A stretch of 64,000 nucleotides of DNA from Bacteroidales bacterium (GTDB lineage Bacteria; Bacteroidota; Bacteroidia; Bacteroidales; Lentimicrobiaceae). Positions 1-8,457 of this stretch are shown piece by piece. Under the pieces are notes generated by a model. It was not told where the DNA came from. It saw nothing but the letters and a program-made list of their open reading frames with translations, and made no database searches. The position numbers and the translations under genes are program-made. Numbering within the stretch: the stretch's first letter is position 1; each line of letters opens with the position of its first letter. The DNA lies in NCBI GenBank assembly GCA_016709025.1, contig JADJEQ010000044.1, positions 27,498 through 91,497 of the forward strand, read 5' to 3'.

Positions 1-314
1 AATTACCGGAAGGCTGGCGGAAAGAAATCGGGGGGATTTTGCGAAAATTGTTACCGGCCGGATCCATATCAGGAGCTCCAAAGAAAAAAACGACCGAAAT
101 CATCCGGCAGGCTGAAATAACCGGACGCGGCTATTACACCGGAGTATTTGGTCTTTTCGACGGATCAACGCTCGATTCGGGCGTAATGATCCGGTTTATT
201 GAGCAAAAAGCCGGGAAAATGGTTTTTCGCAGCGGTGGTGGCATTACAATAAACAGCCAGGCCGAAAGCGAATACCGGGAAATGATAGATAAGGTTTATG
301 TCCCATTTGTTTGA
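1..314 (+). CDS. pabB: Aminodeoxychorismate synthase component I (PabB), C-terminal part
   Basis: This is the C-terminal end of a chorismate-binding enzyme; the 5' part lies before the window and the reading frame is open from base 3. The segment LLPAGSISGAPKKKT is the signature of the anthranilate synthase/PabB/isochorismate synthase fold, and the downstream GVFGLFDG and FRSGGGIT segments match the C-terminal active-site region. The family makes 4-amino-4-deoxychorismate from chorismate for folate synthesis. The stop overlaps the start of the next gene by 17 bases, and that gene is a PabC-like lyase. This pairing favours PabB over anthranilate synthase TrpE. The full length cannot be judged. 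Confidence 0.85.
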   Translation, partial: LPEGWRKEIGGILRKLLPAGSISGAPKKKTTEIIRQAEITGRGYYTGVFGLFDGSTLDSGVMIRFIEQKAGKMVFRSGGGITINSQAESEYREMIDKVYVPFV

Positions 315-855
315 AACCATCAGCATCCGCAATGGCGTTGCCGAAAACCTGAAATGGCATCAGAAGCGGCTGGAATCTTCCTTCCTGGCACTGTTCGGGT
401 ACCCGCCAGATTTCAGCCTCGGGAATGTCATAACAATTCCGGATGAATGCATGAAAGGGCATTTCCGTTGCAGGGTAGATTACGACCGTCAAATCAGGGA
501 AATCCGGTTTACTCCTTATCATAAAAAAGAAATCAAAAGCCTGAAACTGTTAGAAGACAATCGGATTGATTACCAATATAAATTTTCTGACCGTCTGCAG
601 TTAGACCTGTTATATGAGATGCGTGGCGAATGTGATGATGTGTTGATCGTTAAAAACGGACTGATAACGGATACTTCCTTCGCCAATGTCATTCTATGGG
701 ATGGCCGGCGCTGGCTAACCCCTTCTGAACCGCTTTTGCCGGGAACCTGCCGGGCGCGTCTGATTGAAAGTGGCTTGATTGCCGAAGCGAAAATAAAAGC
801 TGCTGACTTGCTTTTCAAGGATTTTCAACTCATCAATGCCACGGGGATTAGATGA
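298..855 (+). CDS. pabC: Class IV aminotransferase, 4-amino-4-deoxychorismate lyase-like (PabC)
   Basis: A 185-aa PLP enzyme of fold type IV. The likely Schiff-base lysine is K95 in the segment YKFSDR. The typical cofactor-binding region follows as VLIVKNGLITDTSFANVIL, and LPGTCR lies near residues 148-153. It is shorter than E. coli PabC (about 269 aa), but compact class IV enzymes of about 200 aa fused or coupled to PabB are common in Bacteroidota. The ATG at 298 sits inside the end of pabB, so translation is probably coupled. The pair would convert chorismate to p-aminobenzoate for folate. Branched-chain aminotransferase is the alternative, but the size and neighbour argue against it. Confidence 0.85.
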   Translation: MSHLFETISIRNGVAENLKWHQKRLESSFLALFGYPPDFSLGNVITIPDECMKGHFRCRVDYDRQIREIRFTPYHKKEIKSLKLLEDNRIDYQYKFSDRLQLDLLYEMRGECDDVLIVKNGLITDTSFANVILWDGRRWLTPSEPLLPGTCRARLIESGLIAEAKIKAADLLFKDFQLINATGIR

Positions 856-1027
856 TATTTTGAATGTACCGTTAAACTATATAAATTTTTAAAACAAGGA
901 CTGGAACCCCGGTAAAAAATCTTTGCGCTTTCCCGCACCCTTTAACAAAGAAAAAACACTAATTTTAACTCACCTATTGAACATTGGACTTAAAATGATC
1001 TTTTCTTAACAAAATAAAACACTTACA

Positions 1028-1405
1028 ATGAAAAAAGTAATCTTTACCGATCATGCACCCAAGGCCATCGGCCCTTACAGCCAGGCCATTGAAACAAATG
1101 GAATGCTATTTATTTCCGGCCAGGTACCCATCGATCCCGCAACAGGTAAAATTGTTGAAGGAGGTATCAAAGAGCAGACCGCCCAGGTTATGAAAAACAT
1201 CGGGTCAATCCTGAAAGCCGCCGGATATGACTATTCCGATGTGGTAAAATCGACCTGCCTGCTGAGCGACATGTCCAATTTTGGAGAAATGAACGAAGTG
1301 TATGGCAGCTTCTATTCTGAAGATCCCCCTGCCAGAGCAGCTTATGGAGTTGTCCGGCTTCCCCTCGGAGCCCTGATTGAAATTGAAACAATCGCAGCTA
1401 AATAG
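1028..1405 (+). CDS. ridA: RidA family reactive-intermediate deaminase
   Basis: A complete 125-aa protein of the YjgF/YER057c/UK114 family. RidA hydrolyses reactive enamine/imine intermediates released by PLP enzymes, acting as a cytosolic homotrimer. The visible family residues are Y17 in AIGPYSQ, R103 in PPARAAYGV and E118 in ALIEIE, matching the substrate-binding Arg and catalytic Glu of RidA. It lies just downstream of the PLP enzyme PabC with its own 170-bp upstream region, so it is probably a separate transcription unit. The length and motifs are standard. Confidence 0.95.
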   Translation: MKKVIFTDHAPKAIGPYSQAIETNGMLFISGQVPIDPATGKIVEGGIKEQTAQVMKNIGSILKAAGYDYSDVVKSTCLLSDMSNFGEMNEVYGSFYSEDPPARAAYGVVRLPLGALIEIETIAAK

Positions 1406-1903
1406 TGAAACAAAAAAGTGAAAAGTGAAAAGTGAAAAGTGAAAAACTTTAACTGACCGATAAAATGAAAAGTAGCGTTACACGAGACAAATCTTATGCT
1501 TTTGCCCTGAAAATTATCAGGTTATATAAACAAATAGTAAGCGAGCACAAGGAATATGTCATGAGCAGGCAATTGTTGAAAGCTGGCACTGCTCCCGGTG
1601 CGCTGACAAGAGAAGCTCAATTTGCACAATCAACCCCGGATTTTATTTCCAAAATGAGTATTGCACTCAAGGAAGCCAATGAAGCTGAGTATTGGTTGTG
1701 TTTATTGGAAGACACTGATTTTATTAACAGGGATGATGCAGAGGAAATAAAAAGGGATGCCCGTGAAATAGTCTTTTTGATAGCTTCCTCTGTAAAAACA
1801 GCCAAAAACAATCTTGAAAAACAGAAAGAAAAAGAAAAATCCTGATTTAAAAGGATAACTTTTCACTATTCACTTTTCACTTTTCACTCTTCGTTCTTCA
1901 CTT
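1406..1903. repeat. Inverted AGTGAAA-type simple repeats flanking a four-helix-bundle gene
   Basis: Bases 1406-1449 carry at least five tandem copies of the heptamer AGTGAAA. Bases 1858-1903 carry the same heptamer in reverse orientation (TTTCACT). The two arms bracket the small gene between them, so the unit looks like a cassette with inverted flanks. The same polypurine/polypyrimidine repeat recurs at 12.1-12.4 kb. Confidence 0.8.
1465..1845 (+). CDS. Four-helix bundle protein (23S rRNA IVS / bIVP-like family)
   Basis: A 126-aa, mostly helical protein that resembles the S23/bIVP four-helix-bundle family. The pattern is: N-terminal helix with the DKSYAFALKIIRLYKQI type start, a central RQLLKAGTAPGALTREAQ segment, then the conserved FISKMSIALKEANEAEYWL helix and a Lys/Glu-rich tail. 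Relatives are found inside bacterial 23S rRNA intervening sequences and as free-standing genes in Bacteroidota. Avd of diversity-generating retroelements shares the fold. Here it is free-standing and flanked by inverted simple repeats. Its cellular role is unknown. Confidence 0.8.
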   Translation: MKSSVTRDKSYAFALKIIRLYKQIVSEHKEYVMSRQLLKAGTAPGALTREAQFAQSTPDFISKMSIALKEANEAEYWLCLLEDTDFINRDDAEEIKRDAREIVFLIASSVKTAKNNLEKQKEKEKS

Positions 1904-1915
1904 AAAGTTTAAACC

Positions 1916-4079
1916 ATGAAAAAACTGACTTCCATCTTCACTCTCACCCTGTTATTAGTAAAATTCAGTATTGCAGGCGAAGGGATGTGGATTCCATTGT
2001 TGCTTGAGCAGCTCAACGAGCCCGAAATGAAAAGTATGGGCATGCGGATCAGTGCCGAAGACATCTACAGCATCAATAAATCGAGCCTGAAGGATGCAAT
2101 CCTGCTTTTTGGGCGGGGCTGTACCGCTGAAATTGTTTCCGATCAGGGGCTAATCCTGACCAATCACCACTGTGGTTACGGGCAGATCCAGAAACACAGT
2201 TCGCTGGAGCATGATTACCTCACCACCGGATTCTGGGCCATGGATAAGTCGCAGGAACTTCCCAACCCTGGCCTGAGCGTTACACTGCTGGTCAGGATGG
2301 AAGATGTGACGAGGCAGGTAATGGAAGGCATCACCTCCGAAATGACCGAAAAAGCGAGGGCCGAACGAATAAAATTGAACATCGGCGCGATTGAAAAAGC
2401 TGCAATTGAAGGCACGACGTACAATTCCCGTGTGAAGCCTTTTTATTACGGCAATGAATTCTATTTATTTATCACCGAAACATTCAACGATGTGCGGCTG
2501 GTGGGCGCCCCTCCTTCAAACATCGGCAAGTTTGGGGGCGACACCGATAACTGGATGTGGCCTCGCCATACCGGTGACTTCTCGATGTTCAGGATCTATG
2601 TGGATAAAAACAACCAGCCGGCCAATTACTCACCCGACAATGTCCCCTACAAGCCCAAAAGCCACCTGCCCATCTCCCTGAAAGGGGTTGAAAAAGGAGA
2701 TTTTACTTTTGTTTTCGGGTATCCCGGGAAGCACCCAGGAATACCTGCCATCGTACGCCATAGAAATGATCACGGGTACAGAAAACCCACCTGCCATCAG
2801 GCTTCGTGAAAAAAAACTGGGAATTTTCGAGAGCTTTATGCAGCAAAGCGACCTGATCAGGATACAATATTCCGACAAATATGCCGGAGTCGCGAATTAC
2901 TGGAAGAAAATGATCGGCGAGAACCGGGGAATCAGGAAACTGGATGCGATTGACAAGAAAAGAGAACTTGAGCAGCGGTTCAATGAGTGGTCGAATGCAG
3001 ATGCCGTCAGGAGCGAGCGATATGGCATGTTATTACCAGAGTTTGAATCCCTTTACAATCAACTGATTCCGCTCAGCGAAACAGAAACCTACCTGATCGA
3101 AGGCGGACTCGGGATTGAAGCGATCCGATATGCCTATAACTACAATCAACTGGTGGAGAAGAGCAAGGATAAAACCACACCACCCGAAGAAATCACCAAA
3201 CTGCTTACACAATTACAGGGCGGCACAGAAGGCTTTTTTAAGAATTATCATCAGCCTGTTGATAAAAAGGTATTCGCCAGCCTTATTTCCGATTGGGTCA
3301 TGCACCAGGATGGGTCAAAACTTCCACCGGCAATTGAGCAGGGGGCCATTGTTTACAACAACGACTTTGAAGCATGGGCTGAAGAAGTCTATTCAAAGAG
3401 TTTATTCACCGACGAAGGCAGACTTAAGAAATTCCTTGCTTCCTACAAGGCAAAAAACTTTAAAACCATTGAAGCTGACCCTATGTTTAAATTGTCGGCA
3501 TCGGTTTACGGGCACTACTTTGCCACCATCCTGCCTGAATCGCAGCGCATCGGCATGAAACTCGACAGCCTGCAAAGAATCTATATGCAGGGGTTGATGG
3601 AGTTTCAGACCAACAAGCGGTTTTATCCGGATGCCAATTCCACCCTGAGGGTAACCTACGGCGTGGTTGACGACTACGAACCACGCGATGCGGTGCATTA
3701 CCGTTATTACACCACACTTGAAGGAATTATCGAAAAGGAAGATCCTGCCATTTACGATTATGTGGTGGAGCCAAAGTTGAAACAACTTTATGAAGCGAAG
3801 AACTATGGCCATTATGGAGCGAAGGACCAAACGATGCGCATCGCATTTATTGGCAGTAACCACACGACCGGGGGTAACTCGGGGAGCCCGGTTCTGAATG
3901 CCGACGGACAACTTGTGGGCATCAACTTCGACCGCAACTGGGAAGGCACCATGAGCGACCTGATGTACGACCCTGATCAATGCCGCAACATCAGCCTGGA
4001 TATCCGGTATTGCCTGTTTATCATCGATAAGTTTGCCGGCGCGGGACACCTGGTTGAAGAGATGACGCTGGTGGAGTAA
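1916..4079 (+). CDS. S46 family dipeptidyl-peptidase, DPP11-type (one frameshift)
   Basis: A secreted or periplasmic serine exopeptidase that removes dipeptides from peptide N-termini. The N-terminal frame (1916-2809) has a signal peptide and the catalytic His in TNHHCG (H85, the same number as in characterised DPP11). The C-terminal frame (2688-4079) carries GNSGSP with the nucleophilic Ser at 3879-3881. Joining the frames at bases 2729-2730, by removing one A from GGGAAGC, gives GYPGSTQEY and a product of about 720 aa, the normal family length. The residue 18 positions after the Ser is Arg (codon 3933-3935), as in Asp/Glu-specific DPP11; DPP7 has Gly there. The frameshift may be an assembly error. 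A hairpin follows directly. Confidence 0.88.
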
Positions 4080-4080
4080 A

Positions 4081-4170
4081 AAAACTCAGGGTTCGACTCT
4101 TCACCTGGCATTCAGATTAGGCTAACCATTTCGGGGTCACTTACCATGAGTCGAGCCCTGAGTTTTTTTT
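4081..4170. repeat. REP-like inverted repeat, possible terminator of the DPP gene
   Basis: Bases 4081-4099 and 4148-4166 are inverted copies (AAAACTCAGGGTTCGACTC with one mismatch) that form a long stem followed by eight T residues on the + strand. A third, direct copy lies at 4209-4231 and an inverted one at 5028-5046, on the far side of the transposase gene. This is the arrangement expected for REP sequences mobilised by TnpA_REP. The first pair can also terminate transcription of the peptidase gene. Confidence 0.75.
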
Positions 4171-4208
4171 CACGTATGCTATGATAGCAAAAGAGCAATT
4201 TAGTTATA

Positions 4209-5046
4209 CAATACTCAGAACCCGACTCTTTTTCTAAGCTGAAGATTTATTGTCAGGCTTTGCGGGAAAATCTGTTAAAAAGTCAGAGTCTGGGTTTCTT
4301 TGCAAAACAACACTTTATGAATCTGGTAAGAGATCGCATATTTCACATTTACAATCAGGGGAATAACCGACAGCCAATCTTTTTTCAAGAAAGAAATTAT
4401 CGATTCTTTCTGAAGAAAATGAATGCCCATGTCCTCCCCTATGCTGACTTCCTCGCATGGTGCCTGATGCCTAACCATTTTCACTGGATGGTTTATATCA
4501 GAGAAACTGAACTTTCTTCTCCTAGTGGTGAAGAACAGCTAACAAACAAAAAGTTTATAATAAAGAATGAAGGGATTCAGGAAGTTGAAAAGAAGGTAAG
4601 AATCTCCAATTCAACAACCCTTAACCAATCTATTGGCACTTTGCTTGCATCGTACACAAGAGCCGTCAATCTACAGGAAGGATTCACCGGTTCACTATTC
4701 AGAAAGAAGACCAATGCCATCTGCCTTAATGATAATAGCCTGACGCTGAAAAGCTGGGTAGAATCGATGGGAATAACCATTCTAAAAAGGGATATTCCTG
4801 AAAATCAGTATACAAAAATTTGCTTTGATTATATTCATCAAAACCCTGTAAAAGCTGGTCTGGTATCAAACCCTGAAGATTGGGAATTTTCATCTTATCG
4901 TGATCTGACAGGGATCAGAAACGGAACACTTATCAACAGGAATCTGATCAGGATTTGGGGCTGAAACAGGCACTGGCTCTCCTGATTAAACAGGCGTCAA
5001 AAGCCGGCTTCCTCCTGATGTCAGGCCAAGAGTCGAGTCCTGAGTT
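4209..5046 (+). mobile_element. REP-bracketed TnpA_REP unit
   Basis: The transposase gene is bounded on the left by a REP-like 20-mer at 4209-4231 (ACTCAGAACCCGACTC) and on the right by its inverted partner at 5028-5046 (GAGTCGAGTCCTGAGT). A second REP pair sits immediately left at 4081-4166. No target-site duplication was identified. This looks like a domesticated REPtron rather than an active insertion sequence. Confidence 0.6.
4317..4964 (+). CDS. REP-associated tyrosine transposase (TnpA_REP, Y1/HUH family)
   Basis: A 215-aa protein with the Y1 transposase layout. An N-terminal RIFHIYNQGNNRQPIF segment is followed by the metal-binding HUH motif HFHW in LMPNHFHWMVYI. The C-terminal half contains DYIHQNPVKAGLV, with the likely catalytic Tyr, and then the WEFSSYRDL signature. 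I chose ATG 4317 because the family begins at about this point; an upstream in-frame extension to 4260 has no homology. TnpA_REP proteins are single-copy IS200-like relatives that process REP hairpins. Matching REP-like sequences flank this gene. It is intact. Confidence 0.9.
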   Translation: MNLVRDRIFHIYNQGNNRQPIFFQERNYRFFLKKMNAHVLPYADFLAWCLMPNHFHWMVYIRETELSSPSGEEQLTNKKFIIKNEGIQEVEKKVRISNSTTLNQSIGTLLASYTRAVNLQEGFTGSLFRKKTNAICLNDNSLTLKSWVESMGITILKRDIPENQYTKICFDYIHQNPVKAGLVSNPEDWEFSSYRDLTGIRNGTLINRNLIRIWG

Positions 5047-5071
5047 GCCCGGGACTACAAATAATCAACCT

Positions 5072-6829
5072 ATGAAAAAACACTTTCTGTTGCTATTCTA
5101 TTTTGCGGTCAACTCATTGATTTTTGCCAAACAACCATCTGTCCATCAAGAGCAATCCGCTTATCATGAAGCATTAGGACCACTCAGCAATATTCAGTAT
5201 GACAGTATTAACGGTTTCGCTGGCCAGATTCCGGTAAAGACATCTGCTTCGGAACTTCATAAACGTGTTTTTGGCTATCACCCTTACTGGATGGGCAATT
5301 CGTGGCAAAACTACCAGTGGGAACTGCTGAGTGATTTGTGCTACTTTTCGTATGATACCGATCCGGCTACCGGAAATCCCCTCACCACCAATGGTTTTGA
5401 AACTGCTGAAGTGATTGATACGGCCCTTGCACACGGGGTAAGGGTTCATCTTTGTGTAACCCTGTTTTCAGGACATGCGGCATTTTTCGCCAACCCCCAG
5501 GCACAACAAAACCTGACCGGGAATATTATTTCATTGCTCATTCAACGCGGCATACAGGGTGTGAACATCGATTTTGAAGCAGTACCCTCATCCCAGCAAC
5601 AGGGGCTAACCAATTACCTGGTTCAGTTGTCGCAGGAATTGCATTCGGCCGTGCCGGGTGCTGAACTCAGCATTGCCGCTCCGGCGGTAAACTGGAGCAA
5701 CACCTTCGACATCCCGGCCATTACCCCGGCCCTTGATTTCATTATGATCATGGCTTACGACTACTATTGGAACGGCAGTAATCTGGCCGGCCCGGTATCG
5801 GGTTACTGGCCGCTGACTTCCTCTTTCAATTACGCCGTTAATCACTCGCTCAGCTATTACCAGTCACAGGGCGTTCCGAACGAAAAACTGTTGCTGGGGC
5901 TCCCTTATTATGGCCGCGAATGGCCGGTAAATTCCAACACATTGCCTGCAAGCACCAGCGGCAGTGGCACAGCAGTAACCTATCGCAATGTGCGCGGCAA
6001 CAGCAGCGGTTTTTACACACCTCAGAACCTTTATTGGGATCATTTCAGCAACAACCCTTATTACAGTTACTTCAACAACAACTGGCGGCAATGTTTCTTC
6101 GATGATGTAAGCAGCCTGGGCGCGAAATACGACCTGGTGAACCGCCGGAATGCGGGCGGAATCGGGATCTGGGCATTGGGGTACGACAACGGCTACTCCG
6201 AACTCTGGGACCTGATCGCGGAAAAGTTCACCCAAATCCCTGAATTTCCCTGCCGCGACACCCTGCACGATCCCGGTGGCCCCTGGTGGAACTACGGTGA
6301 CGAAGAATCCTACATTGAAACCATTTCAACAGACTACCCCGGACCCCTCAGCCTCCATTTTGAACAATTCAGTCTTGAAACCGGCTTCGACTCGCTCTGG
6401 ATATATGACGGTCAGGATATCAATGCCCCCCTGATGGCAGCCCTTTCGGGGGATCAGCTCCCGTCAGGACTCATCACCTCGGGCAATGTTTTTACCATCC
6501 GATTCAACAGCGATGGCGCTACTACAAGGGCAGGGTATTCGCTGGTATGGAGCTGCCCGACGGCATCAATCAATGAAACAATTGCCCGTGAATTCAGCAT
6601 CTATCCGAATCCGGCCGATGATCTATTGATTGTGAACAGAAAAGATGTTATTTCCGATGCGTGGTCGGTTGAGCTGTTTGATATTCAGGGTAAGTCCATC
6701 AGGCAGGCAAATACTGGTAATAATGAAGAAATTGTCTTACATGTCAGGGATTTCAGGAATGGCATTTATATTTTAAAGGTAAAATCAGGAAGTTACCTGA
6801 ATTCGTTTAAAGTTGTAATCTGTCATTAG
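5072..6829 (+). CDS. Secreted GH18 chitinase-like protein with CUB-like domain and T9SS tail
   Basis: A protein of about 585 aa. The start at ATG 5072 gives a clear signal peptide (MKKHFLLLFYFAVNSLIFA). Residues ~65-430 form a GH18 barrel: GYHPYWMG strand, then the catalytic segment GVNIDFEAVP with acid E168 and D166, although the first Asp of the DxxDxDxE motif is Asn here. MIMAYDYYW and GIGIWALGYD follow. Residues ~440-530 resemble a CUB domain. The last ~75 residues, from FSIYPNPADD, are a type IX secretion sorting domain, so the protein should be exported to or attached at the surface. Substrate could be chitin or peptidoglycan-type glycans. Confidence 0.85.
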   Translation: MKKHFLLLFYFAVNSLIFAKQPSVHQEQSAYHEALGPLSNIQYDSINGFAGQIPVKTSASELHKRVFGYHPYWMGNSWQNYQWELLSDLCYFSYDTDPATGNPLTTNGFETAEVIDTALAHGVRVHLCVTLFSGHAAFFANPQAQQNLTGNIISLLIQRGIQGVNIDFEAVPSSQQQGLTNYLVQLSQELHSAVPGAELSIAAPAVNWSNTFDIPAITPALDFIMIMAYDYYWNGSNLAGPVSGYWPLTSSFNYAVNHSLSYYQSQGVPNEKLLLGLPYYGREWPVNSNTLPASTSGSGTAVTYRNVRGNSSGFYTPQNLYWDHFSNNPYYSYFNNNWRQCFFDDVSSLGAKYDLVNRRNAGGIGIWALGYDNGYSELWDLIAEKFTQIPEFPCRDTLHDPGGPWWNYGDEESYIETISTDYPGPLSLHFEQFSLETGFDSLWIYDGQDINAPLMAALSGDQLPSGLITSGNVFTIRFNSDGATTRAGYSLVWSCPTASINETIAREFSIYPNPADDLLIVNRKDVISDAWSVELFDIQGKSIRQANTGNNEEIVLHVRDFRNGIYILKVKSGSYLNSFKVVICH

Positions 6830-6854
6830 CCTCATCCCGAAAAGGAAAGAGAAT

Positions 6855-6877
6855 TTCTGCACAATTTCTGTGCAGAA
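6855..6877 (+). terminator. Hairpin downstream of the GH18 gene
   Basis: An inverted repeat (TTCTGCACA / TGTGCAGAA) lies about 25 bases after the GH18 stop, followed by a degenerate second copy up to 6910. It could terminate the gene, but there is no strong T-run. No gene is seen between 6830 and 7344. Confidence 0.4.
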
Positions 6878-7000
6878 AACCAGAATTTCCGCACAGATTC
6901 TGTGCATTTATTCCAACCAAATAAAACCAATTGCAAAAAAGCCCCGGCCAATGCACACCTCCCTGCCATTCGTCCCTTCAGGCAGAAAAGTTTTACGTTA

Positions 7001-7306
7001 AGAGACTGTTTAAATTTTGAATTCCATTTTCAATAGGCCCGTCCTTTAGGGCGGGTTTCGAAAATAAATCACAGACACTGGCAAAATCCTGAAAAATTTA
7101 TTATGAACCCCACATGAATTGTAAACACAACACATGTATCAATTAGTTTTCAAACATGTTGGCTCCATCCGACCGATAAAAACAAAATTAATTCCGGATG
7201 AATTTACAAATTTTTCAGGATTTTGCCCCCGGATATGTTGATTATTATTAAACCCGCCCTAAAGGACGGGCCTATTCATAGAGTTCAATGAAATTAAATA
7301 GTCTCT
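7001..7306. mobile_element. MITE-like element A, copy 1
   Basis: A 306-bp non-coding element with imperfect terminal inverted repeats of about 57 bp: left arm 7001-7058, starting AGAGACTGTTTAA, and right arm 7250-7306, ending in the reverse complement. Each arm contains the palindromic core CCCGTCCTTTAGGGCGGG. A second, inner inverted repeat (AAAATCCTGAAAAATTTA) lies at 7081-7101 and 7206-7223. A related pair of arms occurs at 30.6-31.5 kb. There is no transposase inside. Confidence 0.75.
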
Positions 7307-7344
7307 ATGTAAATCTACATTCCGAAGCATTAAAAACCACTTCG

Positions 7345-8445
7345 TCAGGGTTGAGCTGCCAACACTTTCTCCTTCAGAAACGCGAAATAAGCCGGGTTCA
7401 AACCCGCATCGAAGGAATAATTCAGCTTACCGTCGGGGGTAAAGGCGTAAACCTTGCCTGTTCCGGTAAAATTGAGTGCATCGGCAATATAAATCAAGCC
7501 GGTAGCCTCATCCACAGCAATGCCATAAACAGTCTGAATCACTGTGCCATCGGTAATAAAATGCTCTGACACCATGGTTTCAGTTTTCAAATTCAGCATC
7601 ATGATGCTGCTGCTCATGGTACCCCAGTCGAAATTGTAAACGAAAGCGGTATCACCGGCAACGGCAAAGTTGATGGCTTCAAATCCTTCAAAGGTATGTT
7701 TCATTGCACCGGTAGCAGCATCCACCACCTGGAGCCTGCTTTTCACATCCCCGTAATTGCCACGTGCAATCACATAGAGATCCCCGTAATTGTCGGCTTT
7801 CAGCACATAGGGATTGATACCGATTGTAACCTGTTTCTCCTCCGAAAGCGTAACAGGGTCAATCACCGAAAGGGTGTTGTTGTAATCGGGAAAATTCAGC
7901 CCGCCGGAATTTGAAACCCAGATCTTACCACCGGCAACGGTGATGCCATCGGGATTGGGACCTACCGGAATATACTTCGTGACAGTCAGTGAAAGGGTAT
8001 CGATGACCGCAACAGTCCCATCGAAATTGCAGACAAATGCGTTGCTGCCGTAGAAGGCAATTTTTCGGGGCTGACGGGCGGTTGTCCCATCGAACAGGGG
8101 GATCTGCTTCAGGCTCATACAGGTGCGGGCATCCATCACTTCCACCTGGCTCGACACATTGATCACAGCATACAGCTTACTGCCGTAAATAGCCAGATCG
8201 CTGCCGGTATCGCCCAGTCCGCGGCCATTCTGTTGCAGGAATATATCACCGGCAACCGCCGAATCGCTGAACGTGAACCGGGTTAGTGAAGCATTGTTGC
8301 CCGTAAAAAGGCCCTCATTCAGCACATATACTCCGGTACTCCGAACCAGGGTGTCGTGGGTCTGCGGTTTGTCATCCGGTTCATCGGTACAGGAAATGGC
8401 CAGCAATGCCAGCGGTAAAAGCAGTGTAAAAAGTTTGTAGTTCAT
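7345..8445 (-). CDS. btuG: BtuG-like surface beta-propeller lipoprotein (vitamin B12 binding)
   Basis: A 366-aa protein with a lipoprotein signal peptide (LLAISC lipobox). The body is a repetitive YncE/beta-propeller fold with repeated strands of the type KIAFYGSNAFVCNFDGTVAVIDT and GGKIWVSNSGG. It is the last gene of the riboswitch-controlled operon and starts 12 bp after btuB. In Bacteroides, BtuG is a surface-exposed seven-bladed propeller that captures cobalamin with very high affinity and caps BtuB. The fold, lipidation and position all match. The specific B12 role is inferred from context and was not tested by alignment. Confidence 0.8.
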   Translation of the reverse strand: MNYKLFTLLLPLALLAISCTDEPDDKPQTHDTLVRSTGVYVLNEGLFTGNNASLTRFTFSDSAVAGDIFLQQNGRGLGDTGSDLAIYGSKLYAVINVSSQVEVMDARTCMSLKQIPLFDGTTARQPRKIAFYGSNAFVCNFDGTVAVIDTLSLTVTKYIPVGPNPDGITVAGGKIWVSNSGGLNFPDYNNTLSVIDPVTLSEEKQVTIGINPYVLKADNYGDLYVIARGNYGDVKSRLQVVDAATGAMKHTFEGFEAINFAVAGDTAFVYNFDWGTMSSSIMMLNLKTETMVSEHFITDGTVIQTVYGIAVDEATGLIYIADALNFTGTGKVYAFTPDGKLNYSFDAGLNPAYFAFLKEKVLAAQP

Positions 8446-8457
8446 TGAAATGTTTGA

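Noticed and set aside
1465..1845. Diversity-generating retroelement Avd protein
   Set aside because: The fold is shared with Avd, but no reverse transcriptase, template or variable repeat is visible nearby; a stand-alone bIVP protein is the simpler reading.
1916..4079. DPP gene as a true pseudogene
   Set aside because: A single extra base in an otherwise intact 720-aa gene with all catalytic residues, in a window with many similar one-base breaks, is better explained by assembly error.
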